The position numbers were made by a program, and so were the translations under genes. Under the pieces are notes generated by a model. It ran no database searches. It was not told the origin of the DNA and saw only the letters and a list, made by a program, of their open reading frames with translations. Shown in pieces: positions 1 through 11,830 of a stretch of DNA of 64,000 nucleotides. The first letter of the stretch is position 1. Each line of letters opens with the position of its first letter. The stretch is from Arthrobacter sp. Hiyo8 (lineage in GTDB: Bacteria; Actinomycetota; Actinomycetes; Actinomycetales; Micrococcaceae). The stretch spans positions 2,480,001 to 2,544,000 of the forward strand of contig AP014719.1 in the NCBI GenBank assembly GCA_001549895.1, given 5' to 3'.

Positions 1-471
1 GCGGACCATCTCCATGGCCAGCTGGGCCATCTTGGTTTCGGTGTAACGCGGAGCCGCGGCGCCGTCGTTGCCCGGGGAGCCGAAGTTACCCTGCCCAAGA
101 GCGAGCGGGTAGCGCATCGTCCAGTCCTGGATGAGGCGGACCAAGGCATCGTAGATCGCGGTGTCACCGTGCGGGTGGTATTGGCCCATGACCTCGCCCA
201 CCACGCGGGCGCATTTGTTGAACGAGCGGTCCGGGCGGTAACCGCCGTCGAACATCGCGTAGAGCACTCGGCGGTGGACAGGCTTCAGGCCGTCGCGGAC
301 GTCCGGAAGCGCACGGCCAACGATCACGGCCATGGCATAGTCCAGGTAGGAACGCTGCATTTCCGTCTGCAGGTCCACCTGGTCCACGCGGTCAGTCAGC
401 ACGTCGCCCTCAAGTACGGGTTCCGGAATGCCGGCCGACTCGGCGGGAACCTCAGGTGTTTCTTCACTCAT
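1..471 (-). CDS. gyrA: DNA gyrase subunit A, N-terminal part (cut by window start)
   Basis: GyrA is the breakage-reunion subunit of DNA gyrase, which introduces negative supercoils with GyrB. Translating the minus strand from the ATG at 471-469 gives 157 codons without a stop up to the window edge. The start reads [11 protein letters not shown], followed by the winged-helix core with [33 protein letters not shown] and [19 protein letters not shown]. The quinolone-resistance-determining segment [12 protein letters not shown] has Thr at the position of E. coli Ser83 and Asp at that of Asp87. The catalytic tyrosine lies beyond the edge. It sits downstream of gyrB in the same orientation with a 64-bp gap, so co-transcription is likely. 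Confidence 0.96.
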   Translation of the reverse strand, partial: MSEETPEVPAESAGIPEPVLEGDVLTDRVDQVDLQTEMQRSYLDYAMAVIVGRALPDVRDGLKPVHRRVLYAMFDGGYRPDRSFNKCARVVGEVMGQYHPHGDTAIYDALVRLIQDWTMRYPLALGQGNFGSPGNDGAAAPRYTETKMAQLAMEMVR

Positions 472-535
472 AGTTTATGATTTCCGTTTCAGGTATATGT
501 CAGTACTGGAATATTCCTAGGGGCTTTTGAAGTCT

Positions 536-3008
<2,473 letters not shown>

Positions 3009-3560
3009 TTACCCGTAGGTATCCCGAGGGCCCGCCCATTGACGCTTCGGCCGCCCTTCCGCCAACTCGGTGCAGTGGGGCGAGCACCTGAATGGAGGTC
3101 ACCACTCCGTCTCCGAGTTCCTTTCGGAACATGTCCAGGAGGCTGGTGCTCAGGAGCCTGAGCTGCGTTGCCCAGGCCGTGGAATCGCAGCGGACATGGA
3201 GCGTGGTGTCGGTGAAGCTCTCCGGAGTGCAATGCGCGGAGATCTCCGGTCCTACCAAGGCATCCCATTCGGCCATCACGGAACCGACGGCCACGGGAGA
3301 CGTCCAGCCGCGTTCAGCCACGAGCCTCCCGACGACTTTCCCAAGCCAAGCGGATCCCGGCCGCTACCGTGGAATTGGCTGAATCCACGGGTGTCGCGGA
3401 CGCCCTTGCGTTTGGGAGCGGCGCCCGTCCGCGGGGGAGCGCGGCGGATTTCGCCACGCGCTGCGGCCGCTTCGCGCATCCGGTTCAACGCTGATTGGGC
3501 AGCGTCGATCTCGTCAGGGTCCCTGCCCGGCTGGCGTCCGCCGGGGCTATCCTTCTCCAT
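3009..3560 (-). CDS. dciA: DciA-like protein (DUF721), three frameshifts
   Basis: DUF721/DciA proteins are proposed loaders of the replicative helicase in bacteria lacking DnaC or DnaI. The start MEKDSPGGRQPGRDPDEID overlaps the recF stop by 14 bp. The conserved core AERGWTSPVAVGSVMAEWDA, LVGPEISAHCTPESF and STAWATQLRLLS is present, and the corrected end reads SVNGRGPRDTYG. The frame breaks at about 3338, 3077 and 3029. At each point one extra G restores the family sequence: GLGK(VV)GRLVAERGW, LAP(T)APSWRKG and NGRGPRDTYG. With three added bases the gene is 555 bp (184 aa), normal for the family. As written, the product is truncated. I regard the breaks as missing bases in the sequence. Confidence 0.82.
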
Positions 3561-4740
3561 CAATGCCTCCGGGCACAACCTTCACGCGCCGCCCCGCCAG
3601 TTCCTCGGGAATGTCGGCGTCGACGGCGGCCGTCACCAGAACCTGTTCGGCACCGGCCACTATTGCAGCCAGTTTACGCCTGCGCTGCACGTCCAGTTCA
3701 GCGAACACATCGTCGAGGATGAGGATCGGAGCAGAACCGCCGGTTCGGGTGTCATCGAGCATGACGTAGTAGGAGGCCAAGCGCAGGGAGAGGCACATGG
3801 ACCATGTTTCGCCATGGGAGGCATAGCCCTTGGCCGGGGCTTGGCCCAGAACCAGCTCGAGTTCGTCGCGGTGGGGTCCGACCAGGGAGATTCCGCGCTC
3901 CAACTCCTTCCGGCGCGAGGCAGCGAAAACCTGGACATAGCGCTCGGTGAGTTGTTCCACGGACAATGTGCGGAGGTCCTCAACCCCTTCCGAACCTTCC
4001 GCGAGACCCTCGGCGGGACCGCCGTCGTCGTCCAACACGCCCTGGATGGTAGATCGATAGACCGCGCCCGCTTCCTTCGATCCGTCGGTCAGCTGGGCGT
4101 ATGCGCTCTTGAGGTGGGGTCGAAGCAGTTCCACGAGTTCCAGCCGTGCATGCAGGAGCTCGGCACCGGCCCGCGCCATGTGCTGGTCCCACACATCGAG
4201 CGTTGCTTCGTGGCCTGAGGTGAATTTCCCGGTGCGGGCAGATTTCAACAAAGCGTTGCGCTGTTTGAGCACGCGGTCGTAGTCGCTGCGGGTGGCCGCG
4301 TGCACCGGCATGAGGCTGACCAGCAGTTCGTCCATGAAGCGCCTGCGGTTGGACGGATCACCCTTGACCAAGGCAAGGTCTTCCGGGGCGAAAAGCACCG
4401 TCTGGCAAATGCCCAGGATGTCGCGGGCGCGCACAGGATTTCCGCGGTTGATCCGGCCGCGGTTGGCACGGCCGGCGTTGATCTCGAGTTCGACCACGGT
4501 CGATTGTTCACCGCGAACAAGCTTCGCCCGGATCAAGGCGCGCTCCGTGCCGAAGCGCAGGAGGGGCGCATCCGTACTCACGCGGTGCGAACTCAAGGTG
4601 GCCAGGTATCCGATGGCCTCCATGAGGTTCGTCTTGCCGATGCCGTTGGACCCCACCAGGACCGTCACACCGGGACCGAGCTTGAGGTCAACCTGCGCGT
4701 AGCTGCGGAAATCGGTCAGCGAAAGATGTTCGAGGTACAC
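3547..4740 (-). CDS. recF: DNA replication and repair protein RecF
   Basis: RecF is an SMC-like ATPase that helps load RecA at single-strand gaps with RecO and RecR. The intact 397-aa protein starts MYLEHLSLTDFRSY. Walker A is GSNGIGKTN (residues 30-38) and the signature region LVGPHRDELEL lies near residue 290. Walker B is ILILDDVFAELD near 345-356. The size is usual for actinobacterial RecF. The gene overlaps the start of dciA and lies 24 bp downstream of gnd, so dnaN-gnd-recF-dciA-gyrB-gyrA read as one leading-strand block away from oriC. Confidence 0.97.
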   Translation of the reverse strand: MYLEHLSLTDFRSYAQVDLKLGPGVTVLVGSNGIGKTNLMEAIGYLATLSSHRVSTDAPLLRFGTERALIRAKLVRGEQSTVVELEINAGRANRGRINRGNPVRARDILGICQTVLFAPEDLALVKGDPSNRRRFMDELLVSLMPVHAATRSDYDRVLKQRNALLKSARTGKFTSGHEATLDVWDQHMARAGAELLHARLELVELLRPHLKSAYAQLTDGSKEAGAVYRSTIQGVLDDDGGPAEGLAEGSEGVEDLRTLSVEQLTERYVQVFAASRRKELERGISLVGPHRDELELVLGQAPAKGYASHGETWSMCLSLRLASYYVMLDDTRTGGSAPILILDDVFAELDVQRRRKLAAIVAGAEQVLVTAAVDADIPEELAGRRVKVVPGGIDGEG

Positions 4741-4763
4741 GCGTACTGCTGGTGGGCCGGGGC

Positions 4764-5646
4764 CTAGTTGGCCGGACGGGTGGCGTGGCCGCCGAATTGG
4801 TTGCGCAGCGCAGACACCATCTTCATGGCCGGGGAGTTGTCTTCACGCGAGGAGAAACGGGCGAAGAGCGCAGCGGTGATTGCCGGCGCAGGGATCGCGT
4901 TGGCAATGGCTTCTTCAACGGTCCAGCGGCCTTCACCGGAGTCCTCGACGTAGTCTCCGATGGAGGCCAGTCCCGGATCTTCGTCCAAGGCTTTGACCAT
5001 GAGGTCCAGTAGCCAAGAACGGACAACGGTGCCTTTTTGCCACGCACGGAAGGTGCCGGGAAGGTCTTTGATGATGTCCTTGGCGGCGAGCAGTTCGTAG
5101 CCCTCGGCGTAGGCCTGCATCAGGCCGTATTCGATCCCGTTGTGGACCATCTTGGCGTAGTGGCCTGCTCCAACGCCGCCGACGTGGACGAAGCTGTCGG
5201 CACGATCGCCTTCGGGACGGAGTGCGTCGAACACCGGCATGGCGAGTTCGATGTCTTCATCCGCGCCGCCTGCCATGAGTCCGTAGCCGTTCTGCAAGCC
5301 CCAGACCCTCCTGAAACACCGCAATCGGCGAAGCGGATGTCCTTGGAGGCCAGGAAAGTGGCGTGTTTTTGGTCTTCAGTAAAGCGCGAGTTGCCGCCGT
5401 CGATCACCATGTCCCCGGCGGAAAGCTTCTCGCCGAGTTCGCTGATCACGGCATCGGTGATCTCGCCGGAGGGAACCATGACCCAGACCAGGCGCGGCGC
5501 CGGAAGGGCAGCGATCAGTTCGTCAACGGACGCGACGTCGGCGATGTCCTGATTGCGGTCGAAGCCAGTGACCTCGATTCCGCCCTTCCGCATGCGTTCG
5601 CGCATGTTGAAACCCATTTTTCCAAGGCGATCAGTCCGATGTGCAC
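4764..5646 (-). CDS. gnd: 6-phosphogluconate dehydrogenase (decarboxylating), two frameshifts
   Basis: Gnd oxidises 6-phosphogluconate to ribulose 5-phosphate in the oxidative pentose phosphate pathway. The sequence matches the short (about 295 aa) form found between dnaN and recF in Arthrobacter relatives. The start is GTG at 5646 (VHIGLIGLGKMGFNMRERM) with AGGAAAGAG upstream. The Rossmann motif GLGKMGFN, WVMVPSGEITD, GGNSRF and the C-terminal SREDNSPAMKMVSALRNQFG are visible. The frame breaks near 5629 (GATCGCC for GATCGGCC) and near 5309 (GGAGGGTC for GGAGGGGTC). Two added G restore 885 bp (294 aa). The 3' end is 24 bp from recF. Confidence 0.9.
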
Positions 5647-5687
5647 GGGGTGAACTCTTTCCTGCGTTGGTGGTTTTTTGGTCTTGA

Positions 5688-5754
5688 CCCGACTGACTCG
5701 CATTTGTTGTCGTTTTGGGCGCCCAGAACGACAACTAATGTGAGCTAGTTGGGG
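5688..5754. repeat. Family A hairpin repeat, copy 1
   Basis: An imperfect palindrome of about 66 bp. The left arm has GACTGACTCGC and TTTGTTGTCGTTTTG; the right arm has AGAACGACAACTAATG and GAGCTAGTTGGG. The same element occurs at 34497-34562, 38594-38659 and 47133-47181. It fills most of the dnaN-gnd gap. The dnaN stop codon (complement of 5745-5747) lies inside its right arm. Confidence 0.85.
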
Positions 5755-6867
5755 AGGCGGACAGGCATCACGAGGTAGCGGTAGTCGCCTTTGTCATCAC
5801 CGTCGGCGTCAACTTGGGCGGTGATCATGGCGGCTTCGGTGCCGTGGTGAAGGAGAAGCGCACGAACTTCGTCTCGATCACGCTCAGGCCTTCCACCAGG
5901 TAGTGCGGGTTGAACGCTACCGTGATGTCTTCGCCGCTGAGCTGGGCTTCCAGTTCCTCGGAGGCCTGCGCGTCCTCGCCGGTACCGGCGTCGAGACTCA
6001 GCTGGCCCTGCGTGAACGCCAGGCGAACCGGGGTGTTCCGTTCGGCCACCAAGGACACGCGGCGAACGGCTTCAACGAGTTCCTGCGTTTGGACCGTTGC
6101 GTGGATCGGCGTGGAATCCGGGAACAAGGACCGAATCTTGGGGTAGTCGCCGTCAACGAGCAATGAAGTGGTGGTGCGCCCGCCGCTTTCGAAGCCAATC
6201 AGGCGGCTGTCGTCGTCGGCGAGGGCGAGATGGATGTCACCGCTGCCGCCGAGAGTCTTGGCTACCTCGTTGAGGGTCTTGGATTTCACCAAGGCACTCG
6301 TGGAAATTCCGGGGTGACGGGCTTCCACGGTACTTCCCTCATGGCGAGGCGGTACCGGTCCGTGGCGAGGAGGGTGATCATGTCATCCTCGATCTCCATC
6401 CGGACACCGGTGAGGATCGGCAGGGTGTCATCCCTGCTGGCGGCGATGATGACCTGCGAAACGGCCTGGGCGAAGGCGTCGCCGGGCAGGGTTCCGCTGA
6501 TGGCGGGAAGCGCCGGAAGCGGCGGATATTCGGATTCCGGCATCGTGGCGAGATGGAAGCTGCTTCGACGGCATGTGAGGGTGACCTTGCTGCCATCGGT
6601 TTCGATGTCGACGGGAGCCGAGGGCAGGCTGCGGCAGATATCGGCCAGGAGCCGTCCGGAAACCAGGATGGTTCCTTCGGTGGTGATGTCAGCTGGAATC
6701 TCGAGACGGGCGGAGGTCTCGTAATCGAAGCTCGAGAGGCTCACTGTTCCGGCTTCCGCCTTGAGCAGGAGACCTGAGAGTACCGGGACGGGCGGCCGCG
6801 GAGACAAGGACCGGGCTGTCCATGTGACGGCTTCTGCCAGGACATCCCGCTCGACTCTGAACTTCAC
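5745..6867 (-). CDS. dnaN: DNA polymerase III beta subunit (sliding clamp), two frameshifts
   Basis: DnaN is the ring-shaped processivity clamp of the replicative polymerase. The start is ATG at 6867 (MKFRVERDVLAEAVTWTARS) and the corrected end reads YRYLVMPVRLPN. Conserved blocks include LSSFDYETSARLEI, TDRYRLAMREVPW and IRSLFPDSTP. The frame breaks near 6311 (CCGGAATT for CCGGGAATT, restoring KPVTPGISTSALVK). A second break lies near 5833 (CCGCCATG for CCGGCCATG, restoring APKPAMITAQVDADG). With two added bases the gene is 1125 bp, 374 aa, the normal clamp length. Since dnaN is essential, these breaks are very likely sequence errors. The stop lies inside hairpin repeat A1. Confidence 0.93.
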
Positions 6868-7402
6868 GGAAGGGTGCCGCCTTTCATTGCTGCTGCCAGT
6901 GTTCCACCGGAAACTCCCCCAGGAGCCCCGAAAACCAGCGCCCGGAACCCTAACGCTGCATGGTCCGCACTGAGCGAACTACAAAGCAGCGCCAAGGATG
7001 GACGCGATGCAGACAGCTTAGCCGGAACTTCGGGCATTAACCCATCCCCGGCCTGCTGGCTTGTGGTTCGAAGCAGCCGCGGGCTGCGTCGGTGGGTGGG
7101 CGGAAGGAGATTGTTATTTGAGGGAATTCATTTTTTGGGATTAGTAGTGTTAATAACCCCTGTGGAAACTGTGGATAACCGTCCCTGGACCCGCAGTTCC
7201 GCGGTTAAGGCCTGTTCACGATATGTGGGTGACAGGGGTTTTAAACAGGGTGTGGACGTGGATAACCCCCAGGGCCGTTTTTAACGATCCACAGACGGCT
7301 TAAGGGTTTTAAGCCCATTAACCGCGCTTGTCCCCTTAAGTATCCACAGGCTTATCCACATGTGCCTGTTAATAAGGTATGTAGTACCTCGAGCGAGCCG
7401 AC
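6868..7402. other. oriC: Chromosomal replication origin oriC (dnaA-dnaN intergenic region)
   Basis: This 535-bp gene-free stretch lies between dnaN and dnaA, the usual place for actinobacterial origins. DnaA boxes on inspection: TGTGGATAA at 7170-7178, CGTGGATAA at 7257-7265, GTATCCACA at 7340-7348 and TTATCCACA at 7352-7360, plus a weaker CGATCCACA at 7285-7293. An AT-rich stretch (7109-7157, with a run of six T and TTAATAA) lies on the dnaN side and is a candidate unwinding element. Several half-matching TGTGGA motifs lie between the boxes. Confidence 0.9.
7109..7157. other. Candidate DNA unwinding element of oriC
   Basis: A stretch clearly richer in A and T than the surroundings (TTGTTATTTG, TTCATTTTTTGG, GTTAATAA) lies immediately before the first strong DnaA box at 7170. 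Its role as the melting site is inferred from position and composition only. Confidence 0.55.
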
Positions 7403-8824
7403 TCAGGAATCGCGTTGCTGCTGCTTGATGCGGTTGGTCAGCTCAGTCACCTGGTTGTAGATCACACGGCGCTCGGCCATCAGTTCGCGAATCTTGCGAT
7501 CTGCGTGGATCACTGTGGTGTGGTCGCGGCCGCCAAGCTCCTGGCCGATCTTCGGCAGGGACATGTCGGTGAGCTCGCGGCACAAGTACATGGCGATCTG
7601 CCGTGCGGTCACCAAGGTGCGCGTCCGGGACTTGCTGCAAAGCTCTTCCATGCTGAGCTTGAAGTACTCGGCCGTCTGCTTCAGGATCTGGTCGGCCGTG
7701 ATCTCCTGGGCGCCATCGTCGGTGATCAGGTCCTTCAGCACCATTTCGGCGAGGGCCACATCCACGGGCTGGCGGTTGAGGCTGGCGAAGGCAGTGACGC
7801 GGATCAGCGCGCCTTCGAGCTCGCGGATGTTGCTGGAGATCTTGGAAGCGATGTACTCCAAGGCGTCGTCAGGTGCGGACAGTCCCTCGCTCTGGGCCTT
7901 CTTGCGGAGGATCGCAATACGGGTTTCGAGTTCCGGCGGCTGGATATCGGTCAGCAGGCCCCACTCGAAGCGGGACTTCATGCGGTCCTCGAAGCCGGCA
8001 AGCTGCTTGGGCGGGAGGTCCGAGGTGATGACCACTTGCTTGTTGTTGTTGTGCAGTGCGTTGAAGGTGTGGAAGAACTCTTCGAGCGTCCGGTCCTTGC
8101 CAGCCAGGAACTGGATGTCATCGATCAGGAGCACGTCGACGTTGCGGTACGTGGTCTTGAAGCTGGCGCCTTCGTCGTCCCGGATGGAGTTGATGAAGTC
8201 GTTGGTGAACTCTTCGGAATTCACGTAGCGCACCCGGATGCCGCTGTAGAGCCGGCGGGCGTAGTGGCCGATCGCGTGCAGCAAGTGCGTCTTGCCGAGT
8301 CCGGAGTCACCGTAGATGAACAGCGGGTTGTAGGCCTTTGCCGGTGCTTCCGCGACCGCGACGGCGGCAGCATGGGCGAAGCGGTTGGAAGAGCCGATGA
8401 CGAAGGTGTCAAAGACGTACTTCGGGTTCAGCCGGCCGAATTCGTGCGAAGTACTCGGCGGGGTGGGCTGTGGCTTGGATTCCACGGCCAGGTCGTTCAC
8501 GGAGGAGAGTTCGACGGCGGGGGCCGGCTCTTCGTGGATGGGCACTAGATCCGTGTCGACGTCGATCGCGCACCGGATGTCGTCGGAAAAGACGCTGCGG
8601 AGGGCGTCATCGAGGGCGTCCTTGACTTGCGTCTGGAGAACCTCGCGGGTCAACTCGTTGGGTACGGCCACCAGGAGCGTGGAGCCGATCAGGCCCTGTG
8701 CCTGGGCAAGGATAACGAAACCACGCTGCCGGGGTGTGACGCGATCGTCTTGTTCCAGCAGGCTCAGCACCCGCCGCCAGGAACTTCCGACCGTGTTGGC
8801 GTGGTTGGCTTCGTCTACCGTCAT
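7403..8824 (-). CDS. dnaA: Chromosomal replication initiator protein DnaA
   Basis: DnaA is the AAA+ initiator that binds DnaA boxes and melts oriC. The start is ATG at 8824 (MTVDEANHANTVGSSWRRVL), with GAGGGAAC upstream; the frame is open for 18 more codons but that part is not DnaA-like. The 473-aa protein has domain I, a variable linker to about residue 125, Walker A GDSGLGKT (172-179), Walker B LLIDDIQF (232-239) and the DNA-binding signature GGRDHTTVIHADRKI (from 431). It is intact. DnaA boxes lie both downstream (oriC) and upstream (8901-9070), so autoregulation is likely. Confidence 0.98.
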   Translation of the reverse strand: MTVDEANHANTVGSSWRRVLSLLEQDDRVTPRQRGFVILAQAQGLIGSTLLVAVPNELTREVLQTQVKDALDDALRSVFSDDIRCAIDVDTDLVPIHEEPAPAVELSSVNDLAVESKPQPTPPSTSHEFGRLNPKYVFDTFVIGSSNRFAHAAAVAVAEAPAKAYNPLFIYGDSGLGKTHLLHAIGHYARRLYSGIRVRYVNSEEFTNDFINSIRDDEGASFKTTYRNVDVLLIDDIQFLAGKDRTLEEFFHTFNALHNNNKQVVITSDLPPKQLAGFEDRMKSRFEWGLLTDIQPPELETRIAILRKKAQSEGLSAPDDALEYIASKISSNIRELEGALIRVTAFASLNRQPVDVALAEMVLKDLITDDGAQEITADQILKQTAEYFKLSMEELCSKSRTRTLVTARQIAMYLCRELTDMSLPKIGQELGGRDHTTVIHADRKIRELMAERRVIYNQVTELTNRIKQQQRDS

Positions 8825-8900
8825 CAATTGGTTCCCTCGAGTGCTTGCTTGCCTGGATTGCGGCAGCCGAAGGTCCAAACCATGAGTGGATTCCGAACCG

Positions 8901-9070
8901 AATCCACAGGGTTATGCACAGTCCGTGGATAATCGGCTACTGAGACACTCTAGGGGATGGAAACTCCAGAAGATAGCTGGGAAGAGGCTTGTGGATAATT
9001 ACACGGTTGTGGTTCTGAAACGGGGTCTGTGACCGGCTTCATCCACAGGCTGGGGGTGTACTTAGCCACA
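8901..9070. promoter_or_regulatory. DnaA-box cluster upstream of dnaA
   Basis: The 456-bp gap between dnaA and rpmH carries a second set of boxes: TTATGCACA at 8912-8920, CGTGGATAA at 8924-8932, TGTGGATAA (full consensus) at 8990-8998, TCATCCACA at 9039-9047 and TTAGCCACA at 9062-9070. AATCCACA at 8901-8908 is a partial match. The cluster could serve dnaA autoregulation or be part of a bipartite origin; sequence alone does not separate these. Confidence 0.75.
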
Positions 9071-9101
9071 GCTGGGGATAGCGGGCACCGAGGCTCCCAG
9101 T

Positions 9102-9131
9102 TTGACCTTGGGGGTCTTTTTGCCCTAACGT
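9102..9131 (+). promoter_or_regulatory. Candidate sigma-70-type promoter of rpmH-rnpA
   Basis: TTGACC at 9102-9107 and TAACGT at 9126-9131 are separated by 18 bases. They lie about 150 bases before rpmH in the right orientation. There is no transcription evidence; the match is moderate. Confidence 0.4.
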
Positions 9132-9280
9132 TGTGAAGTCCTATGTGTCCGCTTTTTGACCACCCGCACTTCCGGTAAATCCGGCGTTGGGCGGCGGCGG
9201 ATACTCAATAAACTTAGCGTCGGCCAGTTCTTCCCCTTTTGATCGGGTGGGCGCACCTTTGATCCACTGGAGTAACTAAC

Positions 9281-9418
9281 GTGAGCAAGCGGACTTTTCA
9301 GCCGAATAACCGCCGTCGGGCCAAGAAGCATGGCTTCCGCCTTCGTATGCGCACCCGTGCCGGCCGCGCCATCCTGGCCGCCCGTCGTGGCAAGGGCCGC
9401 GTCGAACTGTCGGCCTAA
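9281..9418 (+). CDS. rpmH: 50S ribosomal protein L34
   Basis: L34 is a small basic protein of the large ribosomal subunit. The 45-aa product from GTG at 9281 begins [20 protein letters not shown] and ends GRVELSA, the full family pattern (TFQPN, KKHGFR.RM.T.AGR). A short GGAG precedes the start by about 10 bases. It is the first gene of the rightward rpmH-rnpA-yidD-yidC-khpB-rsmG block and diverges from dnaA. Confidence 0.98.
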   Translation: MSKRTFQPNNRRRAKKHGFRLRMRTRAGRAILAARRGKGRVELSA

Positions 9419-9458
9419 ATAACTGACTCGTCGGTCAGCCTTCCAAGCGAGTCAATAG

Positions 9459-9866
9459 GTGCTAGCCACCCGTAACCGTCTGCGGACTTCTACCGACTTT
9501 TCAACAACTGTACGTTCCGGCGTCCGCAATGGACGCCGGAACTTAGTGTTATATACGGCACCTATCGGTGCCGGAGAACCGAGCCGCATCGGCTTCATCG
9601 TTTCCAAAGCTGTCGGGAACGCTGTGACCAGGAACCTCGTTAAGAGGAGACTGAGAGAAGCAGGTGCTTTGTCCTTGAAAAGGCATGGCACGGGTCTTGC
9701 TGTTGTGGTCCGAGCGTTGCCGGCGGCTGCGACGGCGAGCTGGGACCAGCTGCTGACGGATTACAACGCCGCCTTGGCGGCAACCACGAAACGGCTCGGC
9801 GGATCCTCTCCGCGGGTTGTTTCGCCCACCCAGGGCACCACAACGGAAGGGACACCGCGTGCATGA
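9459..9866 (+). CDS. rnpA: Ribonuclease P protein component
   Basis: RnpA is the protein subunit of RNase P, which trims the 5' end of pre-tRNA. GTG at 9459 gives 135 aa, [21 protein letters not shown] with the RNR-type motif [12 protein letters not shown] near residues 57-68 and [12 protein letters not shown] before it. The C-terminal tail beyond about residue 115 ([13 protein letters not shown]...) is longer than in E. coli and probably disordered. The stop overlaps the start of yidD by 8 bp, indicating coupled translation. Confidence 0.95.
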   Translation: MLATRNRLRTSTDFSTTVRSGVRNGRRNLVLYTAPIGAGEPSRIGFIVSKAVGNAVTRNLVKRRLREAGALSLKRHGTGLAVVVRALPAAATASWDQLLTDYNAALAATTKRLGGSSPRVVSPTQGTTTEGTPRA

Positions 9867-10257
9867 GCTGAGCTCCGCCGTCGTCCGCTTCTTTAGAGTC
9901 GCTCCGAGGATCCTCGGAACATTTCTGTGGGAGCTGCCGAGCAACGTCCTCATCATCTTGTTGAAGACGTACCGCAAGATCATCTCTCCCTTATACGGCC
10001 AGGTATGCCGGTTCTTCCCATCCTGCTCGGCATATGCCCTCGAAGCGGTGACGGTACATGGTGCCGTCAAGGGAAGTTGGCTCGCAGTGCGGCGCCTTGC
10101 GCGGTGCCACCCCTGGAACGCCGGCGGCGTGGACCACGTCCCCGCCGGACATCGTCACTGGCCCGAAGGCCAGACGCCCACAATTGTTGTACTGAACAAC
10201 CCGGACCAGTTCCTGGCTGTGTGGTCTGATGAAGACGGTCGCCGCACAGCGGCCTGA
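9859..10257 (+). CDS. yidD: Membrane protein insertion efficiency factor YidD
   Basis: YidD is a small protein at the inner membrane face that assists YidC-dependent insertion. GTG at 9859 follows GGAAGGG and overlaps the rnpA stop. The 132-aa protein carries the family core [39 protein letters not shown] and [17 protein letters not shown] with its conserved cysteines. A C-terminal extension of about 30 residues follows. It lies directly before yidC, as in most bacteria. Confidence 0.94.
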   Translation: MHELSSAVVRFFRVAPRILGTFLWELPSNVLIILLKTYRKIISPLYGQVCRFFPSCSAYALEAVTVHGAVKGSWLAVRRLARCHPWNAGGVDHVPAGHRHWPEGQTPTIVVLNNPDQFLAVWSDEDGRRTAA

Positions 10258-10274
10258 GGAAATAGGGAAAACGT

Positions 10275-11249
10275 ATGGACATCTTTGGAACAATTCTGGC
10301 CCCGTTCAAGTGGCTAGTGTCCGCGATCATGCTGGGGTTCCACGACGGGCTGAGTTTCATCGGCCTGCCGCCGGAAAACGGCTGGACCTGGACACTGTCC
10401 ATCATCGGCCTGGTGCTGGTGATCCGTGCCGCCCTGATCCCTGTCTTCGTCAAGCAAATCAAGGCACAGCGTGGTATGCAGCTGCTTCAGCCCGATCTGA
10501 AGAAGATGCAGGCGAAGTACAAGGGGAAGACGGACCAGCTCTCCCGCCAGGCGATGGCGCAGGAACAGATGGCGCTGTACAAGAAGCACGGCACCAACCC
10601 GTTCTCCGCTTGTTTGCCCATGCTGATCCAGATGCCGTTCTTCTTCGCGCTGTTCCAGGTGCTTTCCGGTATTACCCAGGCCCGCCAGGCCGGCCAGGGT
10701 ATTGGAGCCTTGAGCCATGAGCAGGTGGTGCAGTTCGACGAATCCAGCATCTTCGGCGCTCCCCTGTCCGCGTCCCTGCTTCACGGCGGCCCTGCGGGTA
10801 CCGACCAGACGGTTGTGTGGATACTCTCCATCGTGATGATCCTGGCCATGACGGCGTCCCAGTTCATCACGCAGAAGCAGATCATGGCCAAGAACATGTC
10901 CGAAGAGGCCATGGCCAGCCCGTTCATGCGCCAGCAGAAGATGATGCTGTACATCCTGCCGCTCGTCTTCGGCGTCGGTGGCATCAACTTCCCGATCGGT
11001 GTGCTCATCTACTGGACCACTACCAACCTGTGGACCATGGGCCAGCAGTTCTTTGTCATCCGCCGCATGCCGACGCCGGGATCCCCCGCAGCCAAGGCAC
11101 TCGCTGAGCGTCGCGCCGCCAAGGGCCTGCCGTCCATCCCGCTCCTGGGTGGCAAGAAGGACGCAGACGTCGCTGCCGAGGTGGCCGCCGTCGAGGTCAA
11201 GGCACAGCAGCGCATCCAGCCACAACGTAAGAACAGGAAGAAGAAGTAA
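10275..11249 (+). CDS. yidC: Membrane protein insertase YidC
   Basis: YidC inserts and folds inner-membrane proteins, alone or with SecYEG. The 324-aa protein lacks the large periplasmic domain of Gram-negative YidC. Five hydrophobic segments are visible: near 12-32, 40-60 with the groove arginine in LSIIGLVLVIRAALIPVF, 118-133 (LIQMPFFFALFQVLSG), 180-197 and 225-250 (YILPLVFGVGGINFPIGVL). The lysine-rich tail QPQRKNRKKK may contact the ribosome. The stop overlaps the khpB start by one base. Confidence 0.96.
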   Translation: MDIFGTILAPFKWLVSAIMLGFHDGLSFIGLPPENGWTWTLSIIGLVLVIRAALIPVFVKQIKAQRGMQLLQPDLKKMQAKYKGKTDQLSRQAMAQEQMALYKKHGTNPFSACLPMLIQMPFFFALFQVLSGITQARQAGQGIGALSHEQVVQFDESSIFGAPLSASLLHGGPAGTDQTVVWILSIVMILAMTASQFITQKQIMAKNMSEEAMASPFMRQQKMMLYILPLVFGVGGINFPIGVLIYWTTTNLWTMGQQFFVIRRMPTPGSPAAKALAERRAAKGLPSIPLLGGKKDADVAAEVAAVEVKAQQRIQPQRKNRKKK

Positions 11250-11824
11250 TGTCTGTTGAAAGCACCGAAGAGGCAACGGCCGCTGCCGCCGAGGAATTGG
11301 CAGAAGCCACAGAAGAAACTTCCGAAGAGGGCGCTGCTGCCGGTAAGGGCACTTCCGTGAGCCGCCTCGAGGAAGAGGGCGACGTCGCCGCAGACTACCT
11401 TGAGGAACTCCTCGACATTGCCGACATCGACGGTGACATCGACATTGAGATCCGCAATGGCCGCACCTACATCTCGATCGCAGCCGAAGACGACTCCGAG
11501 GGCCTTGAGAGCCTGGTAGGACGCGACGGTGAAGTGCTCGAAGCCCTTCAGGAACTCGCGCGCTTGTCCGTGCTGTCCGCGACCGAAAACCGCTCCCGCC
11601 TGGTGCTCGACATCAACGGCTACCGCAAGGAACGCGCCGGCGATCTGCAGCAGATTGCCGAAGACGCCGTGGCGAAGGTCAAGGAAACCGGTGCCCCTGT
11701 GGCACTCGAACCCATGAGCGCCTACGAACGCAAGATTGTGCACGACGCTGTTGCGGACCTCGGTTTCGTCTCCGAGTCCGAGGGCGAAGGCGCCGGCCGC
11801 CACATCGTGGTTTCGGCCGACTAA
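11249..11824 (+). CDS. khpB: KH/R3H RNA-binding protein (Jag/KhpB family)
   Basis: KhpB/Jag is an RNA-binding protein linked to cell elongation and division control in Gram-positive bacteria. The 191-aa product has an acidic Ala/Glu-rich N-terminus (about 1-35) and a KH-type region around DIEIRNGRTYISIAAEDDSE. The linker GRDGEVLEALQELARLSVL follows, and an R3H motif with EPMSAYERKIVHDAVADL near the end. It overlaps yidC by one base and sits 6 bp before rsmG. Confidence 0.93.
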   Translation: MSVESTEEATAAAAEELAEATEETSEEGAAAGKGTSVSRLEEEGDVAADYLEELLDIADIDGDIDIEIRNGRTYISIAAEDDSEGLESLVGRDGEVLEALQELARLSVLSATENRSRLVLDINGYRKERAGDLQQIAEDAVAKVKETGAPVALEPMSAYERKIVHDAVADLGFVSESEGEGAGRHIVVSAD

Positions 11825-11830
11825 CGGATC